This document shows, in pieces, positions 1 through 13,343 of a stretch of 64,000 nucleotides of DNA (the stretch's first letter is position 1; every line of letters begins with the position of its first letter). A model generated the notes under the pieces. It searched no databases and had not been told where the DNA came from. It saw nothing but the letters and a program-made list of their open reading frames with translations. The position numbers were made by a program, and so were the translations under genes. Source of the DNA: Certhia americana (lineage: Eukaryota > Chordata > Aves > Passeriformes > Certhiidae); NCBI GenBank assembly GCA_018697195.1, contig CM031864.1, forward strand, positions 26,632,944-26,696,943, written 5' to 3'.

Positions 1-1006
1 AATCCTGATGGAATTAGATGTCCATCTGACCTTCTTTAGATCTGTTTCCCCCTGTGGAATTATTTTTATCAAACAGCAATATAAGAATGCAACCTGCAGG
101 CAATATCCGAGGGCTATGTGGTGGTTTTATTGAGCTGTGCGTTGGGAAATCACCAGGAGCACTCCAGTGTTTTCCTACCAGTTTACTTGGGTCAGACCTT
201 CAACCAAACTGTTCATCCGTCGGAAAAGTATGTTGTGGATCTGGCCACGTGTAGTTGTTAAAGATAATACAGCACCTTGACCATGAGTGTTTTATCCTGC
301 TGTCCTTGCTAAATCCCCAGGGAGATAATTACACTCTCCTACTCCAAGAAGCTTTCCCACTCCCAACATTTTTTTATTTTCTCTCATAAACTGTTGTGGG
401 GAAGTGCAGTGGGATGGGAAGGATGGGAAAGAGCCTAGCAGATATGGCACACGATGTAAGATCCATAAAATGCTGTCAGATTTTGAGGGGAATTATGCAC
501 TCCTAAATTTACAGTCTGTGTGCTGAAATATGGGAGTGCATGCATAAAGGTTGGCTCAATCCAGACAAAAATACTGCATCATCAAGAAATTTATTTAATA
601 GAAAGTGAGAAATTCCAAGAGAATCACTCCCTGGGGGGAAAAAACATTTTAAAAAGGTCTATTGAGGAATACTTTGTTAAAAAAACCCAGTAGAAATTAG
701 GGAAATGTCAGAAAAACTTTGTTAAAAAAAAGAGACCATCTCTCTCTGATAGGTAACTGAAAAACAAACAAAAGTAATTAATTTTGAACAGGGAAAAATA
801 CTTCTTGCTGAGATTGTTATTAGTAAAGGCTTGGATATCTTCCAAGGTGAAGTTTTTATAGCTATTAAAATTCATGGACTGAACAGGCAAAGTGGGAGTT
901 CCTACAGTTTCATGCTTCTGTTCATTAACATACAAACTACCCCCAGATTGTTGTTAATTGTCAGGCAAATTTGTTCTTAAATGTTTCCAGGAAAAGAAGA
1001 AAAATG

Positions 1007-1047
<41 letters not shown>

Positions 1048-4000
1048 AAGTACTTTACAAGAAGAAATATTTCGATACTATAATTCACAAATATTTTATT
1101 TACCTTCTTCCTATATGAAAAATGCTGAATTTTATTTTGGAAGTTAAGAATTTCAAGGTCAATTCCTACTGCGAGATGCTACAACATAGTCTTGTGGGTA
1201 AAGCAAAAGGGGAAGAAAGATGAATCAGAAAGAAATGTTTATTAGGATAATAAATAAACAATAAACACAGCAATAATAAATACATTTTCAAAAGAGCTCC
1301 AGGCTCCAGCAGGGAAATATTGCTGCTGGTGGAATATCTGAAGAGAAAAATTATGGGGGAAAAACAGCTTTCTTTTATGTAATAGGAAGGAACTGCAGAG
1401 TAGCATTAGGTTTGGCTGCATGGTACAGGAGCTCTTAAGTTACTTTCAAGAGCTTAGACTGTTTTTATATCCCACTGTTAACAACTCTCTGGAGAAACAG
1501 AGCTTTGTAGAACTAAGGGTAAAGACTTACTAAAAAATTTTCCTCATTTTCATATTACATGTTTGTTTTGGAGAAAGAACATTTATGAAGAGATCTGCTG
1601 CACATGTTAAAAGGAAAATAAATTAAAAGCCTGAAAGAATGTGGTAGAAGGAAATACTTTAAATGTAGAGGCTGAAGAACATGACAAATAATTTTAATGA
1701 ATTAATTTGTTATAACTGCATGTGAAACATATCCTAGTCTGGTATATATAGGGCTGTTATATTTCAGTCATTGTAGATTTACATATATTACATATCTATA
1801 TATATAAATAAAAAATAAAGTTGCAAAGCAGGAATATCAGTAAAAATACAAATAAAATTCCTGATTATATTTTCTAGAGGTCACATTTTTGGGCACGCAT
1901 GATTCTATGATTCTTTGATGAGTACTCACTATTAGAAATAACAAATAGCATGAAAATTGGGAAGTTTCATAATATATAAAACAAACTCAACCCCACTAAG
2001 CAGTAGAATATATTATCTCCTAAAACTTTCAACATTTTTTTAATTTTACATGTATCTACAAACTTACTCTGTTTTCACCAAAATTGGAAACATTAAGGCT
2101 GAATCCAGCTTCATGTCTGTAACCATGCTGGGAATACCATGATTAACCCCAAAATCTCTTCCCAGCACTCTCTACTGTGTAATGGAAAAATTCATGCATA
2201 AGAGAAGGATATGCAAAAATTAATTCAGTCATCTTCCAAACCCCCTTTTGAGAAGATCCTATTTTTATTTGCATTAGGATATGTTTGGGTTTTTTTTCCT
2301 AAAGCTTGTAGAGCTTTCAATTTCTCAAAAGAAAAAAGGCTGCCTGCAACAGCCTGGACTAATTTTCTGACATGAAGCAGGTATACCGAACTTCACCTTT
2401 GTTTTGTAAAGTTTCTACAAATACCAGAATAATGAGGGAAAAAAGGTTTTAAAAGCTGTTGTTCAATACCAGCTAACAGAGCAGAGCAATACAGAGTGAA
2501 TTAAATAATGCAAGACATTCACTCAAATAAATCTGGATTGATCAACAGAAATGAAGAAATATCCTTGGAGCAAAAAGAAGCAGCAAGGTAAGAAGAAAAG
2601 GTGTCTGATTTAATACAGAAATCATGTTTAGAATTTACAGTGATTTTATAGATGCATTTCAAGGATGATATTGAATATATGGAACATTAATGGAATACAG
2701 TTATATATTGATAAGCTGTGAGATAGATATATACAAAATATACTTAAAAATTCATGAAAACTTCAAAGCTGAAAACCCAAATATCCAAATATTTTTCCAT
2801 ATGTATTTTATTTAATCCTAATTTTTTAACCCTTTAGCATTCAGTTCAGGATCTTTTTGTTCTTCAGCATTCTCAGATGGTTATTTTCCGCATAAATTGA
2901 ATATTTGCTGTTCACCTAAGCTTTGGTTATTAATTATCTGATAACAAAGATCTTACCTGAGCCATCTATGACAATTATCTGAGTAGACAAAGAATATTTT
3001 CACCATGACTATTATTTATTTCCCAGTATGTGCAAGGTATAACCACATGCCTTGAAATCATGAATGATGAAGTGGGGCTTATTCCATGAGGAGGAAACAT
3101 TGTGTGATTCCATGATTAAGACAGGATTTATTGCTAATACAGTATTTAAATAATAGGGGGAGGTGGGGTTTATTTATACAAGACTTGCAGCACTTCATCC
3201 AAAACAAAATCAGGTCTGCCAGGAAAATGTTTCTGTGGATTGAAATCAGACTTGAATTTCAATTGGCCCTTCTCTTTAACTGGGCAATCCAAAGCCTGAA
3301 TCCTAATAAATGCTTTTGTTTCTTTAAAGGGATGGAAGGAGTTGAAATCTAGAGCTGACTTTTATAGCTTAGATATATCTGTAAATTAGACTGAGCTGTC
3401 TTTTTAATTAAGAACTCACAAACGCAAGCATTCCCTGTAATCCAATCCATAAAGAGTCCTATTCCATAGACAACTTGAACAGTAGCTGGACAAATCACAG
3501 AGTAATTGGTGTAGGAAGAATAAAGGCCTGTCCCACACTCCCAAATGCACAGGCTTTAATCATTCCACTTGCAATAAAATTCCTCTAGGTGGTAATAGCA
3601 TAGTTACCTTTCCTAAAGGCCAGAGAGTGAATATCACAGGTTCACTGATAAAAATCCTGCATGGAGAAAAGTCTGGCTTCAGCCTCAGGAACCAGGATTT
3701 CACAGGAATTCAGCTTCATTGCTGAAGGGATGTGTAACAAATTCTGTGTGGTGGTGCAGATCCACCATCATCCTGCACTACATGTGCATAAATAAACAGG
3801 GAATTGAAAGTGATATCACTTCTATTCAGCTGTCCCTCATACTTAACTGTAGCAAGGCAGATTTTCATCACTGGCTCAGCACAGCTACAAGGGAATTAAT
3901 GACAAAACTTTCCTGCCCAAGGAGGGTCTCCCTTTCTAGGTCAGCATTTCTGCTTTGGTTCCTGAGCCAAGGCACTGTCCTTCTTTAGGTCTTTAGAGGC

Positions 4001-4090
4001 ACCTTCACTGTGTATCCCTAGCTCAGAAAAAAGGATGTTTGGAAGAATTTTAAAAACAAGGTGAATTGTTATGCCTACCCACTCAAACCA
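1..4090. other. AT-rich unique DNA, no gene seen
   Basis: No convincing coding exon on either strand. The open frames are short and AT-driven. The stretch holds a long A run (1007-1044), (TA)-rich patches near 1740-1830, and a possible CR1 tail at about 1893-1917 (a doubled gattctatgattct motif). Otherwise I see nothing that can be named. Confidence 0.7.
1007..1044 (+). repeat. poly(A) run, 38 A
   Basis: An uninterrupted run of 38 A. There is no recognisable retroelement body or AATAAA signal just upstream, so it is not obviously the tail of a retrocopy. CR1, the main bird LINE, does not end in poly(A). Confidence 0.95.
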
Positions 4091-4500
4091 GGCTTCATGG
4101 TTCTGCTCCAGCAATCTCAGGACCAGACCAGCCAGGGATGGTGTGCCAAACAAGAAGGACGGCCATGACAGGCTTAACCAAAAATTAAAAGTTTTAATGG
4201 CAAAATAACAAACAGCAGAAAGCAAATACACAGTATAGAGATAGCCACAAACAGCCCCAACTGGGTGGGTTCAGCTGTATGTATATGGTAGATCTGGGGG
4301 TTGATCCAAGGGTGGGGATCCAATCACAAATCAGGATTAGGAATATGCAAAATAACTTGACAAATGACAGCCAGTCGGGAGAGCTGGGAACATGCTAGAA
4401 GCACAACCATATGTGGGCAGGACTGTTAACACATTCACTCCCATGGGTCCTTGCTTCTCTAATTTTGCCCACCCTGACATTGGTCTCTCTGCCTACAGGC
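4090..4500 (-). mobile_element. possible solo LTR, minus strand
   Basis: Read on the minus strand this block resembles an endogenous retroviral LTR. It has an inverted CCAAT-type motif (gtgattggat), a TATA-like ccatatacat, and about 90 bp further an ATTAAA poly(A)-type signal within gccattaaaactt. A more GC-rich U5-like stretch follows (ggccgtccttcttgtttgg). Ends with TG...CA and target-site duplications could not be fixed, so the limits are approximate. It could instead be ordinary unique DNA. The LTR reading is inference from motif order, not from a family match. Confidence 0.35.
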
Positions 4501-5954
4501 CCTATTCCCATGGTGTTAAGTTGATGCCTTCTGTATAAGGAGGCAGGGCCATCCCACTGTCTCTCCTGCTCAGCTCCACTCCCACAACCAGGGGTGAATC
4601 AGACCTTTTTTCTTAGTCCTGTCTCCAGGTCAGATAGAACTTGCATTTCAGGCAGCAGAATCAGCATCTCCAGTCAGCCAAGCAGGATGGAATTCACTAC
4701 AGGGATACTCCACAAATCTATCAGGATTCCCACTTAAATATTTCCTCATTTTGTGCATTTTCCAATGACATTAAATTGTATGTTAAGTAAAGAAATGTAA
4801 ATTATTTGCAGACACAGTTTGCTTTGTTCTGTTTGGGTTTAGGGAGGCAAATATCAAAAAGGACCTTTATTTTTGTGATGTGAGACAATGCCATGGTCAC
4901 ATCCAGATCTTGTATACCTAACATATTAACTGAGGTCAATGGTAATGTGGAGAAGGTGGGAGAACACTAAGAACACAAAGCATTTCTTTGTCTAAGCAAT
5001 GCACAGTATTTTTAAAATCCTTAAATTACAGTGCATTTTTTACTTTGTATCTTGAGTTTCACCCAGCAAGGTGTGGTAACAACTTCCACTTTGACAACAG
5101 AGAGGAAAACAGACATATGCAGTAGATTTTTCAGGTCAGGAATGTAGAGAGCTGTTCCTGAGTTTGATCATATTTTTCTCTCCTGAAAGAAGAGTTGATT
5201 TTTTTTTTAGCCTATTTTTCTGTTTCTGGTTCTTTCCCACATGATGAAAGACATGATTTTGTTGCTTCACTCTTTTGTTTTTGAGGCGAAAAGATAAATA
5301 AGCGACTCTTATGTATATTAATTAGTAGAGCAAAATGGAACTGTAATCAAATAGAGTTTCCAGTCAGTTTGTGGGATTATAATTAGCATGTTTGGAACTT
5401 GATTCTGATCCTGGTTTGTGACCTTCTGACTATAGTCCTGAATGCCATGCTAAAGTTGAAGGAAAAAGAACCAGGATCAGAAGCTGTAAGGAAAAGGGCC
5501 CAAATAACTCATTGCATGAGAAGTTCATATCCGGATTCTGGGACACCCAAGCTGAAGGTTACCTGGCCTCAAAGCAATGGATGTTTTTCCATTTTCTGTA
5601 CTCTAGGGTCAAAAGAAGAGTTGGAAATGCATCAAAATGTAGAAACTCTCTGAAAACAGACAGATGCATGGAGGCTATGGGCATGGTTTCTGCATGGACA
5701 TAGGGTTTCCACAGGGACATGGGGTTTTATTTGCACATGAAACCTCAGTCTGAGCATGATTTATGGAGTTACAGATGAAGAAAGCTGAGAAAATCATTTC
5801 AACTGATTCAAAAAACTTAAAATTTTTGAAGAAGGCAGTTTGCAAAGCTGGGTAAAACAGTCTATAAAATCTATCTGTGGAATAGGCCTCTATGTCCATC
5901 TTACAAAGAAATTATTATAACATGGGCATGCTATAGTGGGTGTGGTTGTGTTCA

Positions 5955-6004
5955 TTAAAGGTTGGACATGGTGATCTTGGAGGTCTTTTCCCATCTCAGT
6001 TCAG
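5955..6004 (+). mobile_element. CR1 3' end scrap (weak)
   Basis: The segment ggttggacatggtgatcttg, followed by ggaggtcttttcccatctcag, matches the pattern just before the CR1 3' terminus on the sense strand. The terminal ATTCTATGA repeat is degraded. Short and old. Confidence 0.45.
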
Positions 6005-7044
6005 ATTGGAAAATCCTAGAATTTTAGAGCTCTGCTGAAGAACTGATTGAACTTCAGAACTGGACCCATAGGTAGAGCAGTTCTATGCAATAATGAGCCC
6101 TAAATGGTTTTATTTCTCAGGATAACAACTGCTGTAATATTTTCCTACAGATATTAATATATATTCCTAAAGATTAAATCTAATTTCCTTGTAGTAAGGA
6201 AGGAAAAGCTCTGTGGCAATAAAGTTGCCCCTTCCTAGTTTTGCCAAGGGTAATCCCTGCTCCAGAGCTCTGCCTTGGTGCTGGTTTGACCCTGCTGCAC
6301 ACATGGCCATGGTTTTAGGAAAGCTCCAACATTCACACCTGGGATTTGCCAAGTCACTGCAGGAAAAGGCCCTGTTTGGTCTCCTTCCCTGTCTTTGAAG
6401 GAATTATAGCGATTATATCCTGCCTGCTGGTCATGTACCAGGGAAAAGCAGAAACCTGAGAGGAGGCTTAACTTGCTACCACCTGCAAACTTAAAAGTCT
6501 CCTGGGCTTACAAGTTTAATATTTCAAAAGGGTTAAATCCAAGCTGTGACAATTCAATCAAGATTAGGAAAGACTCTGAATGTACCATATTCTCTACTCT
6601 TTTAAGGTAGCTAAATATAAGAAACCATAAATGAACAACAAATCCATGATCTCTAAATTAATATAAAAGTGGCTATTAGCTTTGAAAAAAAAAAAAAAAA
6701 CAACCTTTTAATTACAAAACTAATTTACCCTGAAATTATGATCAAGAAAATTCTGTTTTCAATTTATCCCCAGGGAAGTGGGCTTCTGTAAAATCAGTAT
6801 TTCTAGTATTTAATAGTATGCAATAATATTCTGGACATTCTTAACATAAACATATTATTTTCTGTGTTGAAAATATTGTTTTGACCAGCTGTGTGTATTT
6901 TTCAGTCCTGTCTTCTCTCTCCTCTCCCATATCCTTTTGCCTGTCATACATTGCAGAACCACCTTCCTAAAAGAGAAATACTCCTAAACATTATCCTTCA
7001 TTACCTCAAACATGAAATTGAAGAAAACCAGAGGAATATTGTTG

Positions 7045-7074
7045 GGTTATTCAAGATTATTCAGGATTATTCAA
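7045..7074 (+). repeat. 10-bp tandem repeat, 3 copies
   Basis: Three adjacent decamers of the form ggttattcaa / gattattcag / gattattcaa. A local slippage duplication. Confidence 0.8.
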
Positions 7075-8485
7075 GAGCCAAATATTGCCACACTTCAATG
7101 TTTAGCTCTGTATTTTGTTCAGTAAAACATTGGCAAACAATTTCAATAGAAATGAGGCATTTGCAGATTTTCCAAAATTACCTTAGGAACACTGTGATTC
7201 TCTGCATTAAATATTCATACCCATAATAATATTGTCACATTTAGGTACCAGCTGTTGGAAAGACCCCAACAGGAGAATGGTGATGGAAAGGAAGCTTACC
7301 CCTCCTCCTCTGTGAAAAAAAAGTTTCACAGAGCCCAGGTACTGTGCCTAACTCTCACAGCCAGAGCTCTTTGCACACCAATATTTTGGAGGACTTTTGG
7401 TTTTTCGTACAGCTCATCAGGATCTAAGTTAAGGGAGAAATCTAGATTTTAAAAAAATCCAAATACATTATTACACTGAGGCTAGGTTGAAAGAGACTCT
7501 GGATGCCTGAATGCTTTGTGACAGCCTTTTTGTACGTTTTCACTTATGTGTCCAAGTATTTTAATGTATAGGGCAATATGGGTAAAGAACAGTATTGTCA
7601 TCTTACCCACACAAAATGTAATTCCAGACATTTGGGTGGTGACATATTGTTAATTAAATATTGATTTGTTGGAGGATGAACAGAGCCATCGGTATTTTCC
7701 CTCCTAATTAGAATAATAACTGTTTCCACATGCCAACAGTTATGAATCTCCCTGAAATAACTGTGCAAGTGTAAATGTAGGAAAAATCTTAAATAATGCA
7801 GCATATTGCACCTCAATTATGATTAATAAATTAGCTGTAGTGTAGTAGCTGCACTATTTAAATAGACTGTCCACATTTTCCCTACTGGGAGTGAAAATCC
7901 AGTGTTTGATAATTTGCATTTATCCTGGAGCTCTGTGTTCCAGTTTGTCATGACTAAATACTCTCAGCATTGTGAAAAAAAGCTCAGTTGCACATTCTTC
8001 AGTGCCATCAATATTGTCCTTAGTGATTGCACAAGCAAAGCATGCCGTGAACTGATAAAGGAAGCCTCCTTCACTTGGAGCCAGGAGCTCATTTATGAAA
8101 TATTAAATACTTCAGTAGCTGAACTTTTTTTAATAATTAATTTTTTTGGTGCTTATGCTCCATGGATGAAGAAGGGGCTTCTATTTCCATTGCAATCAGT
8201 TTATCACTTTTTAATCAACATTAATTTAATGCTAGAATCTGATTTTCTGTGTCATGCTAATTTCTCCTGGCTGGTCTCTGATTAGTGGGTTTAATGTGCA
8301 ACTATTCTCCCTCATCTCCAAGTTAAATTTCTCCTCAGAAAAATGTCTGCTTTCTTCAGCTTTCATCTCAAACAGCGCAGGATCCTTTCCCTCAGCTAAA
8401 GCCATGTCAGCACATCTTCCTTATCTCCCTCAAAATATTCCTCTTGTTTTTTTCCTAAGTTAATATTTCCTCACTGCTCCAAAAT

Positions 8486-8936
8486 AGAGTCCTAGAATTG
8501 TTCAAGTTGGAAAAGCCTTCTGAGGTCATTGAGTCCAACCATCCCCCAGCACTGCCAAGGCCACCACTGACCCATGTCCCCAGCTGCCACACTGACATGG
8601 GATGAGGACTCCAACACCTTCTGGGGCAGCTGTGCCAATGTCTGACTAGCAGAGAAGAAATTCTTGCTAATATTCAACCTGACCCTGCCCTGGGAACACT
8701 TGAGGCCATTTCCTTCCATCATGTCCTTGTTCTCTGGGAGTAGAGCCCAACCCCCCCAGCTGTCCCCTCCTGTCAGGGAGTTGTGCAGAGCCAGAAGGGC
8801 CCCCTTGAGCCTCCTTTTCTCCAGGCTGAGCCCCTTTCCCAGCTCTCTCAGCCACTGCTGATGTTCCAGCCCCTTCCCCAGCTCTGTTCCCTTCCCTGGA
8901 CATGCTGCAGCCCCTCAGTGTCTGTCTTGTACTGAG
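8486..8936 (-). mobile_element. CR1 LINE, 5'-truncated, 3' UTR
   Basis: About 450 bp of the CR1 3' region in reverse orientation. It opens with agagtcctagaattgttcaa, the reversed 3' end, and runs through the conserved blocks ttggaaaagccttctgaggt, gaggactccaacacctt and ctccaggctgagcccctttc. It is one of the two longest CR1 copies in the window. The other, at 53191-53600, shares the same internal blocks, so both probably belong to one subfamily. No ORF2 coding sequence is present. The open frames over this stretch are by-products of its GC-rich composition. Confidence 0.92.
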
Positions 8937-9662
8937 ACAAAACTGTCCCCAGGTTATTCTCACCATAATAAGTCAGTGCACCTTAAACATGATTAAGACC
9001 ATGAAATGAGCAATAACATTTTTTACTATTTTATCAGAGAAAGAAGTAAACTAAACTGGACCATAATATTTGAAGATTGGCTGGGAGACTTGCTAACAGG
9101 GCCCTATAAAATGACAAGGAACATGCAGTTTTTAGTCCACCAAATGTCACCTACAGGGCATCTCTAAACCTTCATTTATCCCTTCATTTCATCTTCGTGA
9201 ATGTTTCACACAGATTTCCATTTAGGAACAGACTCTTCAAGGAGCCTCTTCAAAGTTTTTATAGTGGAAACAATTTGATTCAGTATTTCAGTGTCACTGT
9301 TTAATCAGCTATTAATGGATGCGGAGAATATTTGATGTGCTTTCTCTTTGTAGATTGTGGATTTCTACCAAGTCAACTGAACTTCATCTTCAGAGAAATG
9401 GAATATTCTTTGCATATCATTTATTGCAAGGGATTTTATTACAAGGAGGTGGAGGTGCAAACGGAATTTTTGTGGTTTTGTGTTAATAAAGAGATGCTAA
9501 TTCATCTGCTTTTAGCAGATTATCATCAGCCTTGCAAGAGCTGGGAACATGTTGCTTTTAAGGACATAGATAATCTGAGCAGAAATTAAGGCACACTTGT
9601 TCACTATGAAATTATCCTGAATTTTGGAAGGTCCCATTTGTTAAGAGTTTTTCTGTTGACTT

Positions 9663-9832
9663 TCATAGAATGCCAGACTGGGTTGGCCTGGAATGGACCT
9701 GAAAGCCCATCCAGTGCCACTCCCTGCCATGGGCAGGGACACCTTCCACTAGCCCAGCTTGCTTCAAGCCTTGTCCAGCCTGACCTTGGACACTTCCAGG
9801 GATCCAGGGGCAGCCACAGCTTCTCTTACGGG
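9663..9832 (-). mobile_element. CR1 LINE 3' end, truncated
   Basis: Reversed CR1 terminus starting tcatagaatgccagactggg. The hallmark blocks ctgccatgggcagggacacc, tggacacttccagggatcca and cagccacagcttctct follow. About 170 bp survive; the 5' part is missing, as is usual for CR1. Confidence 0.92.
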
Positions 9833-10640
9833 TAGATTTGAATGTGATTTGTCTTATTTTTTTTAAATCCATTTCCACAGCTGAATTCCTCTGTAACTCC
9901 TTGACTTCATATGAAGAAGTTGGAATGATTAGAAAGATAAATGTCACCAACCCCTTGGGACAGACAATGAAAATTTAAAACTAAGTTCTTGCTGTTTACT
10001 TATATTGCTGCAGATTAAAGACTGATTGCTATCTTTAGATTTTTAAATACTCTCATACATAGGTCTGAAATATGGTGGTATCCGTTTTATTTTAATGTGT
10101 TTCAATCTCCTATCTTGGAATTTAATTTGGTTTTCTATCAAATTTTCTTATCTTACCTAGGGTATTTTTTTTTACACAACATGAATTTTTTTTATATAAG
10201 TTACCATAGCAACTTGGAAAAATTAAACATGAGCAATCTGTGGTGGCTTCAGGCTATCTAATTTTTATGTTCCTGTGATTTTTCCAGCAGAAAGAGAAGT
10301 TCTACTAGATCTAAATATAGCTCAAAAAAAGCTAAATGTACAGGAATCACTTATCATAGCTCATGAATCCATGCAAATTAAGAAACAATTGCATATACTA
10401 AAAAGCAGAGTGCAGAGGGTTGGAGAAGGTGAATGAAAGAGTTAAAAAGACAGTTCAAGGACACAAGTCCCTCATCCTGTAGGGAATTCACTTCCAAAAC
10501 TTCAAGTAAAAACTATTTATTATTTAAAGCCTTTTTTGTTTTGATAGGTTATTTTTTCATTAAACAACTTTTGGTTATGTCTTACCTGGATTTTTCAGCA
10601 GGAAATGTCAAGGCTTGGTAAAATCAAGGAGCTAAAAATC

Positions 10641-10765
10641 TCCATGGATTCCTTGGACAATGCTTTCAGGCACAGGGTGGGATGGTTGGGGTATCTGTGT
10701 AGGGCCAGGGGTAGGACTTGATCCTTGAGAATCCCTTTCAACTTAAGTTATTCCATGATTCTATG
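10641..10765 (+). mobile_element. CR1 LINE 3' end, sense strand
   Basis: Sense-strand CR1 end with ttggacaatgctttcaggca, cagggtgggatggttggg and ggacttgatccttgagaatc, finishing in the degraded terminal repeat ttattccatgattctatg. Confidence 0.85.
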
Positions 10766-11636
10766 TTTTAAACCTGTACAAATGTGATACATGCTCAACA
10801 GGTCCTGTGAGCTCACTGTTTATGATAAAAGTCTGGATTTAAAATGAATACAGAGGTTGTACCTTTCAGTATTGGCACTGACGACACAAATTCAAAACAA
10901 ATCTTTATTTGTGAATTGTTAATTTGATCATTTTGGAAACAAAACCAGAAATAAGTAGCTATTTTATCAATTTCATTACAGATCAAAATTTTTATTCTTC
11001 AGAGCATCTCTGGAAAAATTCCTGCAAAAATAGAGGCACCAAATTCATTACAGAAATATTTAATATCTCTGTATTCTTGCATTAAATATGCACATCATTA
11101 TCTGAAGCTTAACTACAGAATATGACAAAAGAGACTTTTTTCCTCTTTTCACCAGCACAGGGCTTGGTGTCACCTTGGTGATAGAATTTGAGCAGGTCAG
11201 TGCTGAACCAAGTTCAATCTCTAGTTTCTGTTGAAGTTTCTTACCCCTCCACTTCCCTTCTTCATGGGTTTCTCTAAATAAACTTCTCTCTCTAACTGTT
11301 CAACAACTTCTTTGTTCTTACTAAAAAATCATTAATATGAATTTAATTAACCCAGAATGAGCCAGCAATGGGAGATGTGAGGGGTTTGTGTACTGATAGT
11401 GCCTGCAGAGGTCTAAATAATAGATGGGCCTGTCACTCTCCTGACAATAAACTCAGGAAACTCAAGTGTTTTATGGGAAAATTCACATTTAGATACACAC
11501 TGGATAATTGCATAATTTCAGCCAGACTCTTGAGGAACCTGACAGATATTTCACTTCATCTGTTTATTGTCCAACAGTTTCTGGCTTGTTCCCAGTGATG
11601 AAGGAAGAAAAATCTCTGAGGGAATAACAATACAGA

Positions 11637-11733
11637 AATCACAGAATCTGCTGAGCTGGGAGGGACCTACAACGATCATTGAGTCAACATCTTAGCCCTG
11701 CACAGAACATCCCCAAGAGTCACAGGAAAAATC
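11637..11733 (-). mobile_element. CR1 LINE 3' end, short and old
   Basis: Starts aatcacagaatctgctgagc, then gggagggacctacaacgatc and attgagtcaacatcttagcc. This is the order found at a reversed CR1 3' terminus. Heavily diverged. Confidence 0.65.
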
Positions 11734-13295
11734 TTATATTTTCCAGTTTGGAATAAATTCAAATCCTTTCTGCTCACAACCATTTGCATAAAATAAATTC
11801 ACAGCAATCTTCCCAATGTCATTCCATATTCTGCCTTAGGTGTGTAGGGAACAGTCTCAAGTCTTCCATAAACCATAATAATGGTATTTATGATTTCCTA
11901 CTGACTCCATAAGCAATTCACATCTCCATGAAAGATTTAACCCTGAGACTCAGCAGTGGAAGTCCTCCGTATTTAATCTTTATGATCAACATCAATTTTG
12001 CTATTTGACATAAGAAGTGAGTCTTGTGATCAAAAAAGGAGGATTTGCCTCTATTTCAGCCCATATATTTGTAACGAAACCACAGCCAGGGGAGTATTTC
12101 CAGATGACCTCTGTGTTCCTGAGAATCCCCTTTTACACTATGTTATGAAACACTCCATGCTAGGAAAATCAGGCAATTTATTTTATTGTGAGGCACAGTG
12201 CATTAGGTAAGTGTTAGAAACTGAAAAACAAACACATTCCCATACAAAAATAAATAAAAAAATAAAAATTAAAAAAAAAAAAAATTATATACTTCACGTA
12301 GAAATCTCATTATCTGCTGATTGGTGACCTGGGCAAAAGTTAACATTCCAGCCTGCTGCTGAGTCACACCCAACAAAAATTTGGGATTTTTCTTTCTTGG
12401 TATGGATTTTTCTACAACCCTATGTTTCATGTACTTATAAAACAAGTCTGAAAATCAATAAGGAAGCAGGGAGAAATCTTAACTCTGCTCATACCAAAGA
12501 TGTTGTTTCTTTCCCCCACACACACTTTTGTTCATTTTGTTTTGCATTTGCTTTAAAACTAGTTAATTATCTTCCAACAGTACTACAGTCTTAGAATTTT
12601 GACTTATTTTTGCACTGGATTGTTATTTGTCTTCTCACTATCATACCAAACTCACACTTATTAACTTTGCCAATTTTCCTTTTCTGCTTCCAAGAACCCA
12701 TAAAATCCTGCATAACTGGCATTCCAAGATGTACCAAGCTCAGAGCAAAAAAGCAAAAAATAAAGCCACATTTTCAGGCTGTGCTGGATCCCATCAGAAA
12801 GCTTACAGCAAAAGGAGGAGAAAATTAATTTTATTGAGGAAGACACCCAAAAATTTTCAGTCTTCCACAGAAAAAAGACTTTGTCGGCCCACAGAATTAT
12901 AAATCCTGGTATTAACGTGCGACTGACCCGTTAAACCCTGGTTATGAAGCCATACTTTTTGTTATTATGAGTATCAGGTTTACAGTGGGGTGAGGAAAAC
13001 CTTTAACTCAATACACTTTTAAAAATAAATCTGAACTTTATCATTTTCTTCCCAGAAATACCACCCATTTTATTGAATAATATTGATATTGATTTTTTTT
13101 TCTAGTGTAACATTCCTTAAACTGCAAATGTCAAGGCAATGTTTTATGGGTAGATGCCTTTCTGAGCATTGAAAATAAGAATAAGACTGAATTCTTTGAA
13201 AAGATTGTGTTGCAGGAATATTTCCTTAAATTTGGCAGGAACTATATGCAAGAAAACACTTTATAAGAAAAAAAAAAAAAAAGGAAACACCCATT

Positions 13296-13343
13296 GATTT
13301 TTATTGTTAAAGATTTTTATTGTTAAAGATTTTTATTGTTAAA
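13296..13343 (+). repeat. 16-bp tandem repeat, 3 perfect copies
   Basis: Three identical copies of gatttttattgttaaa sit directly after a poly(A) stretch, with a partial fourth (gatt). Perfect identity implies recent slippage. Confidence 0.95.

Larger units (their letters stand above)
4500..8485. other. unique DNA, no gene seen
   Basis: No supported exon. It contains a 14-bp inverted repeat (5403-5416 with 5469-5482), a weak CR1 tail near 5955-6004, a 16-base A run at 6685-6700, a 10-bp tandem repeat at 7045-7074, and a 9-bp-arm hairpin at about 7310-7333 (tctgtgaaa / tttcacaga). The 127-residue open frame at 7902-8285 is AT-driven, and I do not accept it as a gene. Confidence 0.65.

Noticed and set aside
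1893..1917. CR1-like terminal repeat (gattctatgattcttt)
   Set aside because: Too short, and upstream sequence does not match CR1, so not listed as an element.
7902..8285. 127-codon plus-strand frame
   Set aside because: AT-driven composition, no family resemblance, no exon or promoter context.
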